A stretch of DNA of 64,000 nt from an uncultured Opitutia bacterium (GTDB taxonomy: Bacteria > Verrucomicrobiota > Verrucomicrobiia > Opitutales > UBA953), in assembly GCA_903913915.1 (NCBI GenBank), contig CAIWNE010000059.1:1-64000 (forward strand). The letters run 5' to 3'. Shown here one piece after another: positions 53,055 through 61,439 of this stretch. Positions within the stretch are counted from its first letter, which is position 1. The number at the start of each line of letters is the position of its first letter. The notes beneath the pieces were generated by a model, which saw only the letters and a list, made by a program, of their open reading frames with translations, searched no databases and was not told the DNA's origin. The position numbers and the translations under genes were made by a program.

Positions 53055-54504
53055 GGACAACGAACAACAGCCTGCCTTGCCCGGGCAGGCCAACCCGACG
53101 GCCCGCCCGCCCTTCCCAGTGCATCTGCTGTCCCCCCGGGTCCGCGCGATGGCGGAGGCCGTGGCGGCATTGACGACCACGGGGTCGAACCTCCCGGCCG
53201 CGGTGGCAGCCTCCATCATGAACGCATGCATCTGCGGCTCGGTCCGCGTGATGCACCGCTCGCACCCCGAGCTGGTCACGCCCACCGGGACGTTCCACAT
53301 CACCGTGGGCGTCAGCGGCAGCGGCAAGAGCATGGCCGGGAAACTGCTCATGGGGCCGATCTACGAGTACGAGCGGCGGGCCAAGGAACGGTTCAAGAAG
53401 GAGGTGCGCCCCCGCCTCGAGGCCAAGCGGGTCGAGGTGGATGCCGAGATCAAGTACCTAAGCAACGAGGCATCCAAGAACCCCGAGGACAAGTCCAGGA
53501 GCGACCGCCTGACGGTGCTGTTCGAGCGTAAGCAGGCGATCGAGGACGCGCTGCACTCCCCGCAATACGTCGTCGAGGACATCACGGTGCAGGCCCTGTC
53601 GCGCCTGCTCTTCCATTCCGACGGACGCATCCTGCTCATGTCGACGGATGCGCGAGAGTTCATCGCCAACCTGCTGGGGCGCTACAACAACGGCAACCCC
53701 GACGACAGCGCCATCCTGAAGGGCTTCAGCGCTGAACCGATCAAGTTCATCCGTAAAGGCGCCAACGGGCAGCTCGAGACCATCGACATCCCGCGTACCG
53801 CGATGTCGATGCAGCTCCTGGTCCAACCGGACAAGGCCACCGAAATGGCCGAGTGCAAGGGCCTGCAGGAAAGCGGCCTGCTGCAGCGCATGCTCTTCGT
53901 CTGGACCGATAACCGCCCTGGGCGGTCCTTGCTCAGCAAGTCCATCCCGCCCGAGGTCAAGGAAGCCTATGAGAGCCTCGTCTACGAGCTGATGGACGCC
54001 TACTACGTGTTCCCGGGCGAGATCATCTTCTACCTGTCCGACGAGGCCTGGCAGGAGCTGCAGGCCTACCGGGACAAGACCGAGCTGGCGGCCGGCGACG
54101 GCGCCCACCCGTCCTGGACGTTCCACGCGCGCGACGCCGAGATGGTCACCCGCCTGGCCGCCGGAATGCATGCGGGCGACCACGGCTCAGCGGCCCACAA
54201 GAGCGAGATTTCCGCCGACACGATCCGCAGGGCGATCGCCCTCATGGACTACTACAACATCTTCCGGATGATGATCGCGGACGGCATGGCTGACCGACAG
54301 GACGACAAGGTCATGACCAAGCTCCGGGATCTGGCCACGAGCTATCCGGACGGGTTCAGCCCACGGGAAGCCCAGCGCAAGCGCATCGCCGGCATGCACA
54401 AGGACGCCGAGGCCGTCCAAGCCATCCTGGACCTGAAGGTAAAGAACGGGGTGCTGCAGCTCGTCGGCGACGGCCCTCCAAGGTACAAGTTCTCCCTCCG
54501 CTAG
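53047..54504 (+). CDS. DUF3987-family P-loop ATPase of a mobile element
   Basis: 485 aa. Walker A is GVSGSGKS (88-95), preceded by TGTFHITV. A long charged helix follows (about 110-165), then RILLMSTDAREFIANLLGRY with an acidic Walker B-like segment and MLFVWTDNRPGRSLL. This matches DUF3987 proteins, found next to primase-like genes in integrated elements and satellites, and probably acts as the replicative helicase-like partner. The C-terminus looks like a winged helix. The last gene of the module, followed by a terminator. Confidence 0.8.
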   Translation: MPEDNEQQPALPGQANPTARPPFPVHLLSPRVRAMAEAVAALTTTGSNLPAAVAASIMNACICGSVRVMHRSHPELVTPTGTFHITVGVSGSGKSMAGKLLMGPIYEYERRAKERFKKEVRPRLEAKRVEVDAEIKYLSNEASKNPEDKSRSDRLTVLFERKQAIEDALHSPQYVVEDITVQALSRLLFHSDGRILLMSTDAREFIANLLGRYNNGNPDDSAILKGFSAEPIKFIRKGANGQLETIDIPRTAMSMQLLVQPDKATEMAECKGLQESGLLQRMLFVWTDNRPGRSLLSKSIPPEVKEAYESLVYELMDAYYVFPGEIIFYLSDEAWQELQAYRDKTELAAGDGAHPSWTFHARDAEMVTRLAAGMHAGDHGSAAHKSEISADTIRRAIALMDYYNIFRMMIADGMADRQDDKVMTKLRDLATSYPDGFSPREAQRKRIAGMHKDAEAVQAILDLKVKNGVLQLVGDGPPRYKFSLR

Positions 54505-54508
54505 CCGC

Positions 54509-54543
54509 AAGGCCCGGAAGACTCAGGTTTTCCGGGCCTTTTC
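54509..54543 (+). terminator. Terminator at the end of the replication-like module
   Basis: A 10-bp stem (54509-54518 with 54531-54540) with a 12-nt loop is followed by a T-rich tail and begins 4 bp after the DUF3987 stop codon. Confidence 0.85.
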
Positions 54544-54564
54544 GCATCCGATGACGTCCAGCCC

Positions 54565-54586
54565 GTCACGCTGTCACACTGTCACA
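54565..54586 (-). repeat. Iteron-like array, right copy (3 x 8 bp, inverted)
   Basis: On the minus strand this is TGTGACAG, TGTGACAG, CGTGAC at 8-bp spacing, the same period and number as the left array at 50328-50349 but in opposite orientation. It lies just beyond the module terminator. Confidence 0.7.
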
Positions 54587-54621
54587 GCCGCACGAGATGT
54601 AAACGCACCGGGTGGATGGAA

Positions 54622-55632
54622 TCAGCGACCCGCACCGTTCAGACGACCTTCGAGCTCACGGAGCTGCTCCATCAACTGGTCAAAGTCGGGCGAATCGCCG
54701 AAGAACATCTCCTCGCGCATCTTCTCATAGTCCGAACGCCAGGCGCCGAGATCGGCATCGGCTGGCATGATCCTGAGCGCACCGGGCGTCATCTGATCAT
54801 ACTGCACCCAGCTGACATTATAGGAAACCTTCCGATCATCGACGATCATACGGAATAGCCCGGAATCGGCGATGGCTTCGGCAGCTACGCCTTTCTGGCT
54901 CAGGCACCAGATATCATAGTAATGTCGGGACAGCCTCGGACGCCTATTCTTGCCGGCGGGGCGCAGACGCTCCTCGTGAAGCAAGCAGACCTTCTCCCAG
55001 AAAGTCCGCTTGGATGAGATAACCCTTACTCCGAATTCCCGTTCCGAGCTGAGCTTGGGATTATCGGCCAGCACGTAGGCTACGATGCTGCGTTCGACGT
55101 TGGGGTAGTTTTCGGGGCGCGCCCCGAGCTCGATCTTCACGACAGGGCTGACATATCGCTCCGCCCCCTTGGCGAACACGCTAGGGTATTCGACCGAGAC
55201 GCACCCTGCCACTTCGGGCGACAAGGTGATCTTACATCCCAGCCCGTCCATCTTGGCGAGCAAAGCAGGCATCAGGCCTTCGGAAATCCACTTTGCGGAC
55301 GCCTCCTCAAGACGCTTGAGCCTCCGGTCTCGCTGGCTGTTGTTCTGGGCGGCGGCCGGCGACTCGTCCCGACTGATGCCGAGAAGGTCCTTGTCGACAA
55401 CGATGTCGATGTCCTCGGAGAATCGCTCGATGATGTCCCAGGCCTTCGAGAGCGAGGTGCCGCCCTTGAACGTCAGCTTGTCGCCGATGCCAGGCAGCGA
55501 GAACAGTTCTCGCAGGGTCAGGCACACCCAAAGGTCCTTCTCCACGCTGGCCGCAGCTAGACCCTTGGATTGTTCGACCTGCAGGTAAGCAGCCCGTTTG
55601 AGGTCATCAGGCAGCCGGAGGAAATCCCTCAT
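54622..55632 (-). CDS. abiEii: AbiEii/AbiGii-type nucleotidyltransferase toxin
   Basis: 336 aa. The nucleotidyltransferase motif is complete: FKGGTSLSKAW (Gly57-Ser60) and RFSEDIDIVVD (Asp74, Asp76), with SVEKDLWVCLTLREL upstream, typical of AbiEii toxins. Family members are type IV-like abortive-infection toxins that transfer nucleotides, some to tRNA acceptor ends. Its start overlaps the upstream antitoxin stop by ATGA (55629-55632). Transcribed leftwards from the palindromic operator at 56257-56291. Confidence 0.9.
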   Translation of the reverse strand: MRDFLRLPDDLKRAAYLQVEQSKGLAAASVEKDLWVCLTLRELFSLPGIGDKLTFKGGTSLSKAWDIIERFSEDIDIVVDKDLLGISRDESPAAAQNNSQRDRRLKRLEEASAKWISEGLMPALLAKMDGLGCKITLSPEVAGCVSVEYPSVFAKGAERYVSPVVKIELGARPENYPNVERSIVAYVLADNPKLSSEREFGVRVISSKRTFWEKVCLLHEERLRPAGKNRRPRLSRHYYDIWCLSQKGVAAEAIADSGLFRMIVDDRKVSYNVSWVQYDQMTPGALRIMPADADLGAWRSDYEKMREEMFFGDSPDFDQLMEQLRELEGRLNGAGR

Positions 55633-56252
55633 CGGGAGCCAGCCTCCTCAAGGATGGGTCGCACGGCATCGGCAATCCATGCAGGCGCATGCGCCATATG
55701 CCTCGCCACGGCTGGACGCTCATCAGGCGTGATATTCCTCCGGATGGCCTCCATGGCGGCGGCATCTATGTTGGCCCGCCCCATATGGCGCATGGCGCTC
55801 ACGATGAGCCCGGCCTTGGTCCCAGCTCCGGCCATGTAGCGCGGCGAAGCGTGCTTGAAGGTGATCTGCCGCTTCCCGATGCGGATCACGCGGGAAGGTC
55901 CGCTCGTGAGGAAGGTGGTTCGTCCAGGCACTTGCTCGGAGATGCCGAGAATGTTCGCAGCGCTCGCGCCGGAAGGCTGCACCTTCGCCTGCTCGGTCCG
56001 CTCAATGGCCTTAGCGATGGCGGCGGAAGACGGCGGCACCTCGCCGAGGATCTCATTGATGATCGGCCGGTCGTACATGCCTCGGCTGAGCTGGCGCACA
56101 TGACCCGCTGCCTTGATGCGCTTGAGGGCGGAGGCCACGGCATTGCGCGTACCAAGGTCATAGAACTGCCTGGGCATGAACACAGTGCCGGGCTTCATGC
56201 CCCGGATTCGGGAGATGAGTCGGCTATCGGTGGAATTGGCATGCTTTCCCAT
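55629..56252 (-). CDS. AbiEi/DUF6088-type antitoxin
   Basis: 207 aa. The N-terminus is a winged helix-turn-helix (FMPRQFYDLGTRNAVASAL, RIKAAGHVRQLSRGMYDRP), followed by the body typical of DUF6088/AbiEi (GASAANILGIS, TTFLTSGPSRVIRIGKRQI). It would bind the operator 5 bp upstream of its start codon and repress the pair, and counteract the AbiEii toxin encoded next. The order antitoxin-toxin with a 4-bp overlap is standard. Confidence 0.85.
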   Translation of the reverse strand: MGKHANSTDSRLISRIRGMKPGTVFMPRQFYDLGTRNAVASALKRIKAAGHVRQLSRGMYDRPIINEILGEVPPSSAAIAKAIERTEQAKVQPSGASAANILGISEQVPGRTTFLTSGPSRVIRIGKRQITFKHASPRYMAGAGTKAGLIVSAMRHMGRANIDAAAMEAIRRNITPDERPAVARHMAHAPAWIADAVRPILEEAGSR

Positions 56253-56256
56253 GACT

Positions 56257-56291
56257 TTTTGACACTACAATTTGTAGGATATGTGTCAAAA
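56257..56291. promoter_or_regulatory. Nested palindromic operator of the AbiE-type pair
   Basis: Outer arms TTTTGACAC (56257-56265) and GTGTCAAAA (56283-56291) form a perfect 9-bp inverted repeat. Within it, CTACAA and TTGTAG (56265-56270, 56272-56277) form a second 6-bp repeat. It lies directly upstream of the antitoxin start codon, the position where AbiEi binds inverted repeats to repress its operon. Confidence 0.75.
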
Positions 56292-56456
56292 CTATTGCCA
56301 GAGGCAAGAGAGGCAAACCGGGGTATTGGCCAAGAAAAACGAGATTATAATCATCATGTTTTGGCAGATATATCGACCAATCCAGGTCATCCGCCCTACC
56401 CTGGCCAGCGGGATACGCGCCTGGACAGCCGGCTAGCGATCTGAAAGCTGCCCTAC

Positions 56457-57449
56457 GTGAAATACTGGTGGGTCAACCAAGGCCAGACCTACCGCGAAGA
56501 GCGGAAGGGCGGGTACCTATGGTCCCCCAAACGTAGCCAAGGCAAAGACAAGCAAGCCACTGTCCGGAACCCCTTCTACGAGTACATGAGGGAGGTGGCT
56601 CCCGGAGACATGGTCTTCTCATACAAGGACGGCCACGTGGTCTCCTGCGGAATCATCACCTCCTACTGTTACGAGAGTCCCAAGCCGGACGAGTTCGGGA
56701 AGATCGGACAGAACTGGTCTCAGATCGGCTGGCGAGTCGACGTACGGTATTCGGAAGTGAGCCCCTTCAAGCCAAAGGATCAGCTGCAGCGCATCGCCCC
56801 ATTCCTGGAGCAGAAGCACGCGCCGCTCCTCCCGAACGGCAGCGGCAAACTGCTTTACCTCACCACCATCTCCCCCGAATTCGCCGGCGTGATCATCGAC
56901 GCCTTGGGAGCACCAGCCCGTGCCTGCCGCGAGGAAGCCAGCCACCTCAGCCTCCACGACTCCACCGAGAACTTCGCCAACGCAGTCGAGGAACAGGTCG
57001 AACAATACATGGCCGAAAAGGTCCGCCAGGACATCGAGATCCCGGAGACGACCCGCCTGGCCCTCGTCAAGGCCCGCATCGGCCAGGGAATCTTCCGCGA
57101 AGAGGTCTCGAAGGTCGAAAAGCATTGCCGCCTGACAGGCGTAGAGGACGGAGACTTCCTGGTGGCCAGCCACATCAAGCCCTGGAAGGATTCCGACAAC
57201 CGGGAACGTCTCAGCGGCCAGAACGGCCTCATGCTCACCCGAACCCCGGATCACCTGTTCGACAAGGGGTTTATCTCGTTCGCAGATGACGGCCGACTGC
57301 TCTACGCGGCTCGGGTCAACCGCGAAGCCCTGGCGAAGATGAAGATCCCCGAGGAGGGCGTCAACGTGGGCAGGTTCTCAGCCCAACAAATCGAGTTCCT
57401 GCGATACCACCGGGACAGCATCTTCAAGAAGAAGGTCGTCGCAGCCTGA
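56457..57449 (+). CDS. EVE-HNH type modification-dependent nuclease
   Basis: 330 aa from a GTG at 56457, confirmed because MKYWWVNQGQTYREE is the usual start of EVE/PUA-like nuclease proteins. The N-terminal EVE-like domain (to about 130; VAPGDMVFSYKDGHVVSCG) probably recognises modified bases. The C-terminal HNH domain (about 222-275) has CRLTGV, VASHIKPWKDSD, NGLMLTRTPDHLFDKGFISF. The family cuts DNA with modified cytosines, such as phage DNA. It stands alone between the AbiE-type pair and the TauD unit. Confidence 0.85.
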   Translation: MKYWWVNQGQTYREERKGGYLWSPKRSQGKDKQATVRNPFYEYMREVAPGDMVFSYKDGHVVSCGIITSYCYESPKPDEFGKIGQNWSQIGWRVDVRYSEVSPFKPKDQLQRIAPFLEQKHAPLLPNGSGKLLYLTTISPEFAGVIIDALGAPARACREEASHLSLHDSTENFANAVEEQVEQYMAEKVRQDIEIPETTRLALVKARIGQGIFREEVSKVEKHCRLTGVEDGDFLVASHIKPWKDSDNRERLSGQNGLMLTRTPDHLFDKGFISFADDGRLLYAARVNREALAKMKIPEEGVNVGRFSAQQIEFLRYHRDSIFKKKVVAA

Positions 57450-57451
57450 CG

Positions 57452-57482
57452 AAAAAAAAGGGGGACCCCTTCGGAGTCCCCC
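57452..57482 (-). terminator. Terminator of the TauD/Cys-tail unit
   Basis: A 7-bp stem (57460-57466 with 57476-57482) and an A run at 57452-57459, which is a T run on the minus strand. It ends the leftward transcript 29 bp after the stop of the Cys-tail gene and may also stop the converging nuclease transcript. Confidence 0.8.
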
Positions 57483-57510
57483 TGCGAACCAAACCAATTA
57501 GGCGGGCTGG

Positions 57511-58068
57511 TTAGTCGTTCGAACAGGCGTGCCAGCAGCGCCCGGAGCAATCATGCCAGCAATCGGTGCCCTCGGGACTGCTGAGGACCTCGCCGAAGGC
57601 CTCGTGGTAGAGCTTCTGCGTGCGACGGAAGGCGCCCTCGAGATCCTTGGCATCCTGCTCACCGCGCATCCCGAAGTAGGGATAGTGGTGGAAGTACCCG
57701 CCGAAGATCTTGTGGCTGTCCTGATGGTAGGCGCGGGTGTCCAGGATGTGGTAGTGCCAGATCAGGTCGATCTGCTTGGTCGGGACGATGCCCTTCCCGT
57801 GGCGCTTGCTGAGGGTGAGGAAGCGCTTGTACTCAAGCTCAGCCTCATCCGCCTGCGGCTTGGTCCAGCCCTGGCCCTCATCCTTGTCACCCAGCTTCAT
57901 CTTGACCATCTCCAGGTCGATCGCGGCGATGTCCGCCTCGACGCCCTTGGTGATGAGCCAGCCGATGCGCTCGGCGTTGATCGGCTCGGGGAAGACCAGA
58001 TGGTCGTTCCCGATGGCCGCGGTGGTGGCGGCCACGGAGGCCGCCTTGTTTTCGTTGATCTGCTTCAT
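57511..58068 (-). CDS. Glycine-rich-domain-like protein with a CxxxCxxxCxxxC tail (possible peptide precursor)
   Basis: 185 aa from the ATG at 58068. The body has QIDLIWHYHILDTRAYHQD followed by FGGYFHHYPYFGMRG, the WH-x-H-x-L-D and HH-x-P signature of the glycine-rich domain-containing protein (GRDP-like) family. The last 16 residues, CWHDCSGRCWHACSND, are four Cys units exactly four residues apart (Cys170, 174, 178, 182), with CWH twice. Families of this kind with Cys-rich tails occur as suspected modified peptides or metal-binding tails. It follows the TauD-like gene by 43 nt on the same strand, suggesting that the oxygenase acts on it. Confidence 0.6.
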   Translation of the reverse strand: MKQINENKAASVAATTAAIGNDHLVFPEPINAERIGWLITKGVEADIAAIDLEMVKMKLGDKDEGQGWTKPQADEAELEYKRFLTLSKRHGKGIVPTKQIDLIWHYHILDTRAYHQDSHKIFGGYFHHYPYFGMRGEQDAKDLEGAFRRTQKLYHEAFGEVLSSPEGTDCWHDCSGRCWHACSND

Positions 58069-58111
58069 GTTTATGTGTGTTTTTGGGTTTCCGTCTTGAG
58101 CCGACGGGGGC

Positions 58112-58756
58112 TTAACGACCGCCCTCGCGGTCGAAATTGTCCTTGGGGTGGCCGACCCAGTGGCGGATGAGCAGCCGGCCCTTGTCGCCGCCGATGGCCG
58201 TGCGGCCATGGAGCATGCGGGAGTTATCGATGAGGAGCACCTGCCCCGGCTCCAGGACGACCCTCTCGGTCTCGACCTGGTCCAGCGCCGCCACGAAGGC
58301 ATCAAGATGTTCGTCGGCTCCTTCGCGACGGAACCACGGGGTGAAGAAAATCCAGTCCTTCACGCCGAGGTCATTGCGCACCACGGGCCAGCGCTCTAGG
58401 TCACGCGGAAAGACCTGGTGGGAGCCCATGGTGACCTCAGCCAACGCTGCCCTGGTCGACGCCGGCAGGGTCCACAGGGCGAGACGGGCGTCCTTAAGCA
58501 GGCTGACCCCGCCTTCGGAACTCTGACTCACGCAGTGCCAACCGATCCACCGAGCCCGGGGATGGTCGGTGTGAAGCTGCATCTCAAGGTCAGTAGCCAA
58601 CGCGGCACGGGCGTTGGGGCGCGGCGCAATCAGCGTCTTCTGGATCACAGGGCCTAGGGCGGAGAGCGTGAACTCCGTGGCATCAGGCGAGGAGGACTCA
58701 AAGGTCGCCCAGCCGTCCCTGACCAGCTTACGGAGAATGTTCGTATGCGGCGTCAT
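58112..58756 (-). CDS. TauD/TfdA-like Fe(II)/2-oxoglutarate oxygenase
   Basis: 214 aa, shorter than typical TauD (~280). The iron triad is visible: His62 and Asp64 in LHTDHPRARWIGWHC, His183 in DNSRMLHGRTA; a distal Arg in RLLIRHW could bind 2-oxoglutarate. It should hydroxylate or otherwise oxidise a substrate in the cytoplasm. It is directly upstream of the Cys-tail protein gene, and a 2OG oxygenase beside a Cys-rich peptide is an unusual pairing. It could instead be a free metabolic enzyme. Confidence 0.8.
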   Translation of the reverse strand: MTPHTNILRKLVRDGWATFESSSPDATEFTLSALGPVIQKTLIAPRPNARAALATDLEMQLHTDHPRARWIGWHCVSQSSEGGVSLLKDARLALWTLPASTRAALAEVTMGSHQVFPRDLERWPVVRNDLGVKDWIFFTPWFRREGADEHLDAFVAALDQVETERVVLEPGQVLLIDNSRMLHGRTAIGGDKGRLLIRHWVGHPKDNFDREGGR

Positions 58757-58769
58757 GATCGTAGACGGC

Positions 58770-58859
58770 TCAAGCCAGACGATTGAACGTCGAGGTCACA
58801 GTCGCCCCGGTGCGGGTGAACACCGGGAGGTCCAGGCGGAGATGAGTGGCAATTTCCAT
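58770..58859 (-). CDS. Possible 29-aa small ORF before the TauD-like gene
   Basis: A 30-codon frame (MEIATHLRLDLP...) ends at a TGA 14 bp upstream of the oxygenase start. Its composition looks protein-like, but there is no clear ribosome site. A competing 40-codon frame on the same strand ends in an ATGA overlap with the oxygenase start. At most one is likely to be real; either could be a leader peptide or a small substrate peptide. Confidence 0.2.
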   Translation of the reverse strand: MEIATHLRLDLPVFTRTGATVTSTFNRLA

Positions 58860-58986
58860 GCGATGACTGTCGCATGAACCGAAATGCCCAACGTGGGCCC
58901 GAATAGGTCCGGAATATAACTTACCTAACCCTATTTACAACAGAGGTTTATGGAATATAATATTCCAGGCTTTATGCTCGTACCGC

Positions 58987-60831
58987 CTATTTTCCGATTT
59001 CCGAAGCCCGAGCGGCGCCTAGGCATATGCGCCTAAGCTCGGCATGCATGTTGAAGTAGATGCCGTAGTGCCGTTCGCCGACCTTCTGAAGAACCATGGC
59101 GAAGTTCAAGTTCTCCGCCGGAGGCTTGAGCTCCTTCGTGAAGGAAAGCCCGTAATCATCCGAGACAGTAAGATGATCTCCGAGACTTATCAGCGTAATC
59201 ACTTCGGGCAGAAGCCATACCGGAACCTCCGAATCAATCATCTCCTCACGGCTCTCCCGCCCAAACAACGTCTTGAGCGTAGATGAGTATTTCTGGAACA
59301 CTTCCTTAGCCTTAGACGAATCTCCCGCTAGCATACTGAACCACTGCAGACGGCCTTCGAAAAGGCTGACAATGGCAATGTCAGGGGCATTACCGCATTT
59401 CTCTGCCAAAGCTGCATAGTCTTCCACGGACTTGCTGATGGTCGCAAGGTTACGTCCGCTCGGCTTGACGAAACGTGGGTTGGTCAAAAAACCTGCAAGG
59501 TAACGATTTACAAGCAGGTTGACCGCCGGATCGGGATTTCCTGAACGACACGAGCTCAGCAACTCGTCAACCATGTCCGCCATCTTTGCCTGCTCCTGGA
59601 GCTTATCGTCGCGTCGCGAGTCAGACGGGACAAGGCAACGCCTGGAGAGGAGAAACGCCTTGGCGAGCTTCTCGGTGGTCCCCCACCCCGCAGAGCGCTT
59701 AGCCAAATAGTCTTCGATGGTGGCTGCATCCCTTCCAAGCAGCTCCCGGAACTCCGAATCATAATAGCCAGAAGCAATCGCCTCGTAGCGGGTGCGGGAG
59801 CAGTGCAGCCTGGCCTTCATTTCCCGCGTCGGCTTGGAATGTCCCAATCGGCTCAAAGCCTCGAAAACCAGAAGATCATTGGCACCCGGGGTCGTGCTGC
59901 TAAGCCGCGAAAGTGACTTCCAGAGGTCACTTCCGTGGGGGTGACTCTCATGGTCCTTAAGCATCCGAACACACTCGGCTGCGCTCTCCCGAACGAAAGC
60001 ATCTCCCAGCGTAACGGCTCGGCCCCGCAAGGCGGACAACAGGCGCTGCCAAGCATGATCCTCGACGCATTGCCTGGCAACGCGAACACGCTTCGGGTCC
60101 GCCTTGCTATCCATAGAAAGCTTAGCTCCTGCGCCTGCTGACGATGAGAACTTCCTTGGGGAGGGCATGTCCTCCTTCCCTTCTGCGATGGCTTCAAGGC
60201 ACTCGACCGCATAAGGCTGAGCCTCTCCAGCCATGCCAGCTTGGTAAACCGCGAAGGCCAGCGCCGGAATCAAGACCATCTTCGCAGCCATCTTCAACAC
60301 CTTGTGATGATCCTCATCCGGCATCTCACTATGAATGCGCAGACAGAGATGCGTATAAAGGGATAGCGTCTGCTGAACGCTCAAAGCACCAGGCCAACTG
60401 ACATTATCCTCCGGAAAAAAGTCCGGCAAGAGTTCGTCCAATCGCTCATCAACGGCCTTCTCAAAGCTTTCAAATTCGCCATACCTCAAGCTTACCCGAC
60501 CACCCTCGCCCGCATAGCTTCCAGCGAAGCGGAGGAAGTCGTCCTGAGACGAGAATTTAGCGAACTTCTTTGCGAAATCCTTAGCCACGGCGATGGCAGC
60601 CCTGACCGTGGACTTTGGGTCGGTGATCTTCCTGCGCCGCACCTTTTCCATTTTCTGATCCGGCGGCACATTTCGCAGCGATAGACCGTGCTTATGAAGG
60701 TAGGCATAAGCATCCCCAAGATCGTCTTGGCATTCGTAGGCCTTCTCCAGGTCAACTCGGACAACATCGAGTAGATGTGCGTAGATGAAGTCCGACCAGA
60801 ACTTGTTCTTTTCGCCGTCTGCGTCGTCCAT
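58987..60831 (-). CDS. Large helical protein of unknown function
   Basis: 614 aa, acidic at the N-terminus (MDDADGEKNKFWSDFIYAHL), with no signal peptide or membrane segment. The sequence is mainly helical, with Leu/Ala-rich stretches (KMAAKMVLIPALAFAVYQAG, AFLLSRRCLVPSDSRRDDK) and a Ser-rich linker (FSSSAGAGAKLSM). I see no enzyme motif and do not recognise a family. It is a single gene between the TauD unit and a small element gene. The upstream 58.86-58.99 kb region is AT-rich and without features. Confidence 0.55.
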   Translation of the reverse strand: MDDADGEKNKFWSDFIYAHLLDVVRVDLEKAYECQDDLGDAYAYLHKHGLSLRNVPPDQKMEKVRRRKITDPKSTVRAAIAVAKDFAKKFAKFSSQDDFLRFAGSYAGEGGRVSLRYGEFESFEKAVDERLDELLPDFFPEDNVSWPGALSVQQTLSLYTHLCLRIHSEMPDEDHHKVLKMAAKMVLIPALAFAVYQAGMAGEAQPYAVECLEAIAEGKEDMPSPRKFSSSAGAGAKLSMDSKADPKRVRVARQCVEDHAWQRLLSALRGRAVTLGDAFVRESAAECVRMLKDHESHPHGSDLWKSLSRLSSTTPGANDLLVFEALSRLGHSKPTREMKARLHCSRTRYEAIASGYYDSEFRELLGRDAATIEDYLAKRSAGWGTTEKLAKAFLLSRRCLVPSDSRRDDKLQEQAKMADMVDELLSSCRSGNPDPAVNLLVNRYLAGFLTNPRFVKPSGRNLATISKSVEDYAALAEKCGNAPDIAIVSLFEGRLQWFSMLAGDSSKAKEVFQKYSSTLKTLFGRESREEMIDSEVPVWLLPEVITLISLGDHLTVSDDYGLSFTKELKPPAENLNFAMVLQKVGERHYGIYFNMHAELRRICLGAARASEIGK

Positions 60832-61439
60832 TCGAGAAAGCTACTGTTGAGCTCGGTGCGCATCAACGCACAAGACCGGCACCCCGAAAACCGCACCATA
60901 CGAATCATAAGTACATGTCAATCAATGCTTAATAAGTCAAAGAAGTGGGCATTTCAGTGGGCTTTAAAAAGGGATGGATGAAAAACAACTACTCCCCCAA
61001 GAGCACGCACCCATTGCTTGCCCCGGCCATCAACCTCACCCAACGCACGCGTACATGGCTTCGAACCCCGCGCAACAAAGCCAAGGTCATCGCCTTCTTT
61101 CGGACTCCGGAGGACATCCGTATCACCCCCATCCCCAGTCCAAGCCTCGGGTCAGGATTGAAGTCGATGCCTAGCGCAGGATGCACTCTGACCGTCCGTG
61201 CAGGACGACTGGACGTGTCTTGCTGTCCTGAATGCTCCTGGATCGCGCAGGAAATCTGCGGAGTACTTCAAAGGGAGAAGCTCATAGGAAGTGGCGCCGC
61301 AGTTGTGGAATGTCCCAGGATCCAAGCCCGGACTCACAGGCAGGCCCATCGTCCCGGATATCCCGCGCGCGGGCGTGCGAGGCGCAGACAGGCGAGGCAA
61401 GCAACATGCCCGGCCTCTGGCCAGCGATTCAGCTCGGTG
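60832..61439 (+). other. Region without a clear gene before the small element gene
   Basis: An open plus-strand frame starts at 60945 and runs into the gene at 61440, but its first ~165 codons have poor protein character (Arg/Ala/His-rich, with GYPARGRARRRQARQATCPA), while the part after 61440 looks natural. Either this is the degraded 5' part of the gene or untranslated sequence. No tRNA or repeat is visible. Confidence 0.3.

Noticed and set aside
50328-54587. CRISPR array
   Set aside because: Only three 8-bp units at each site with no spacers; iteron-like instead.
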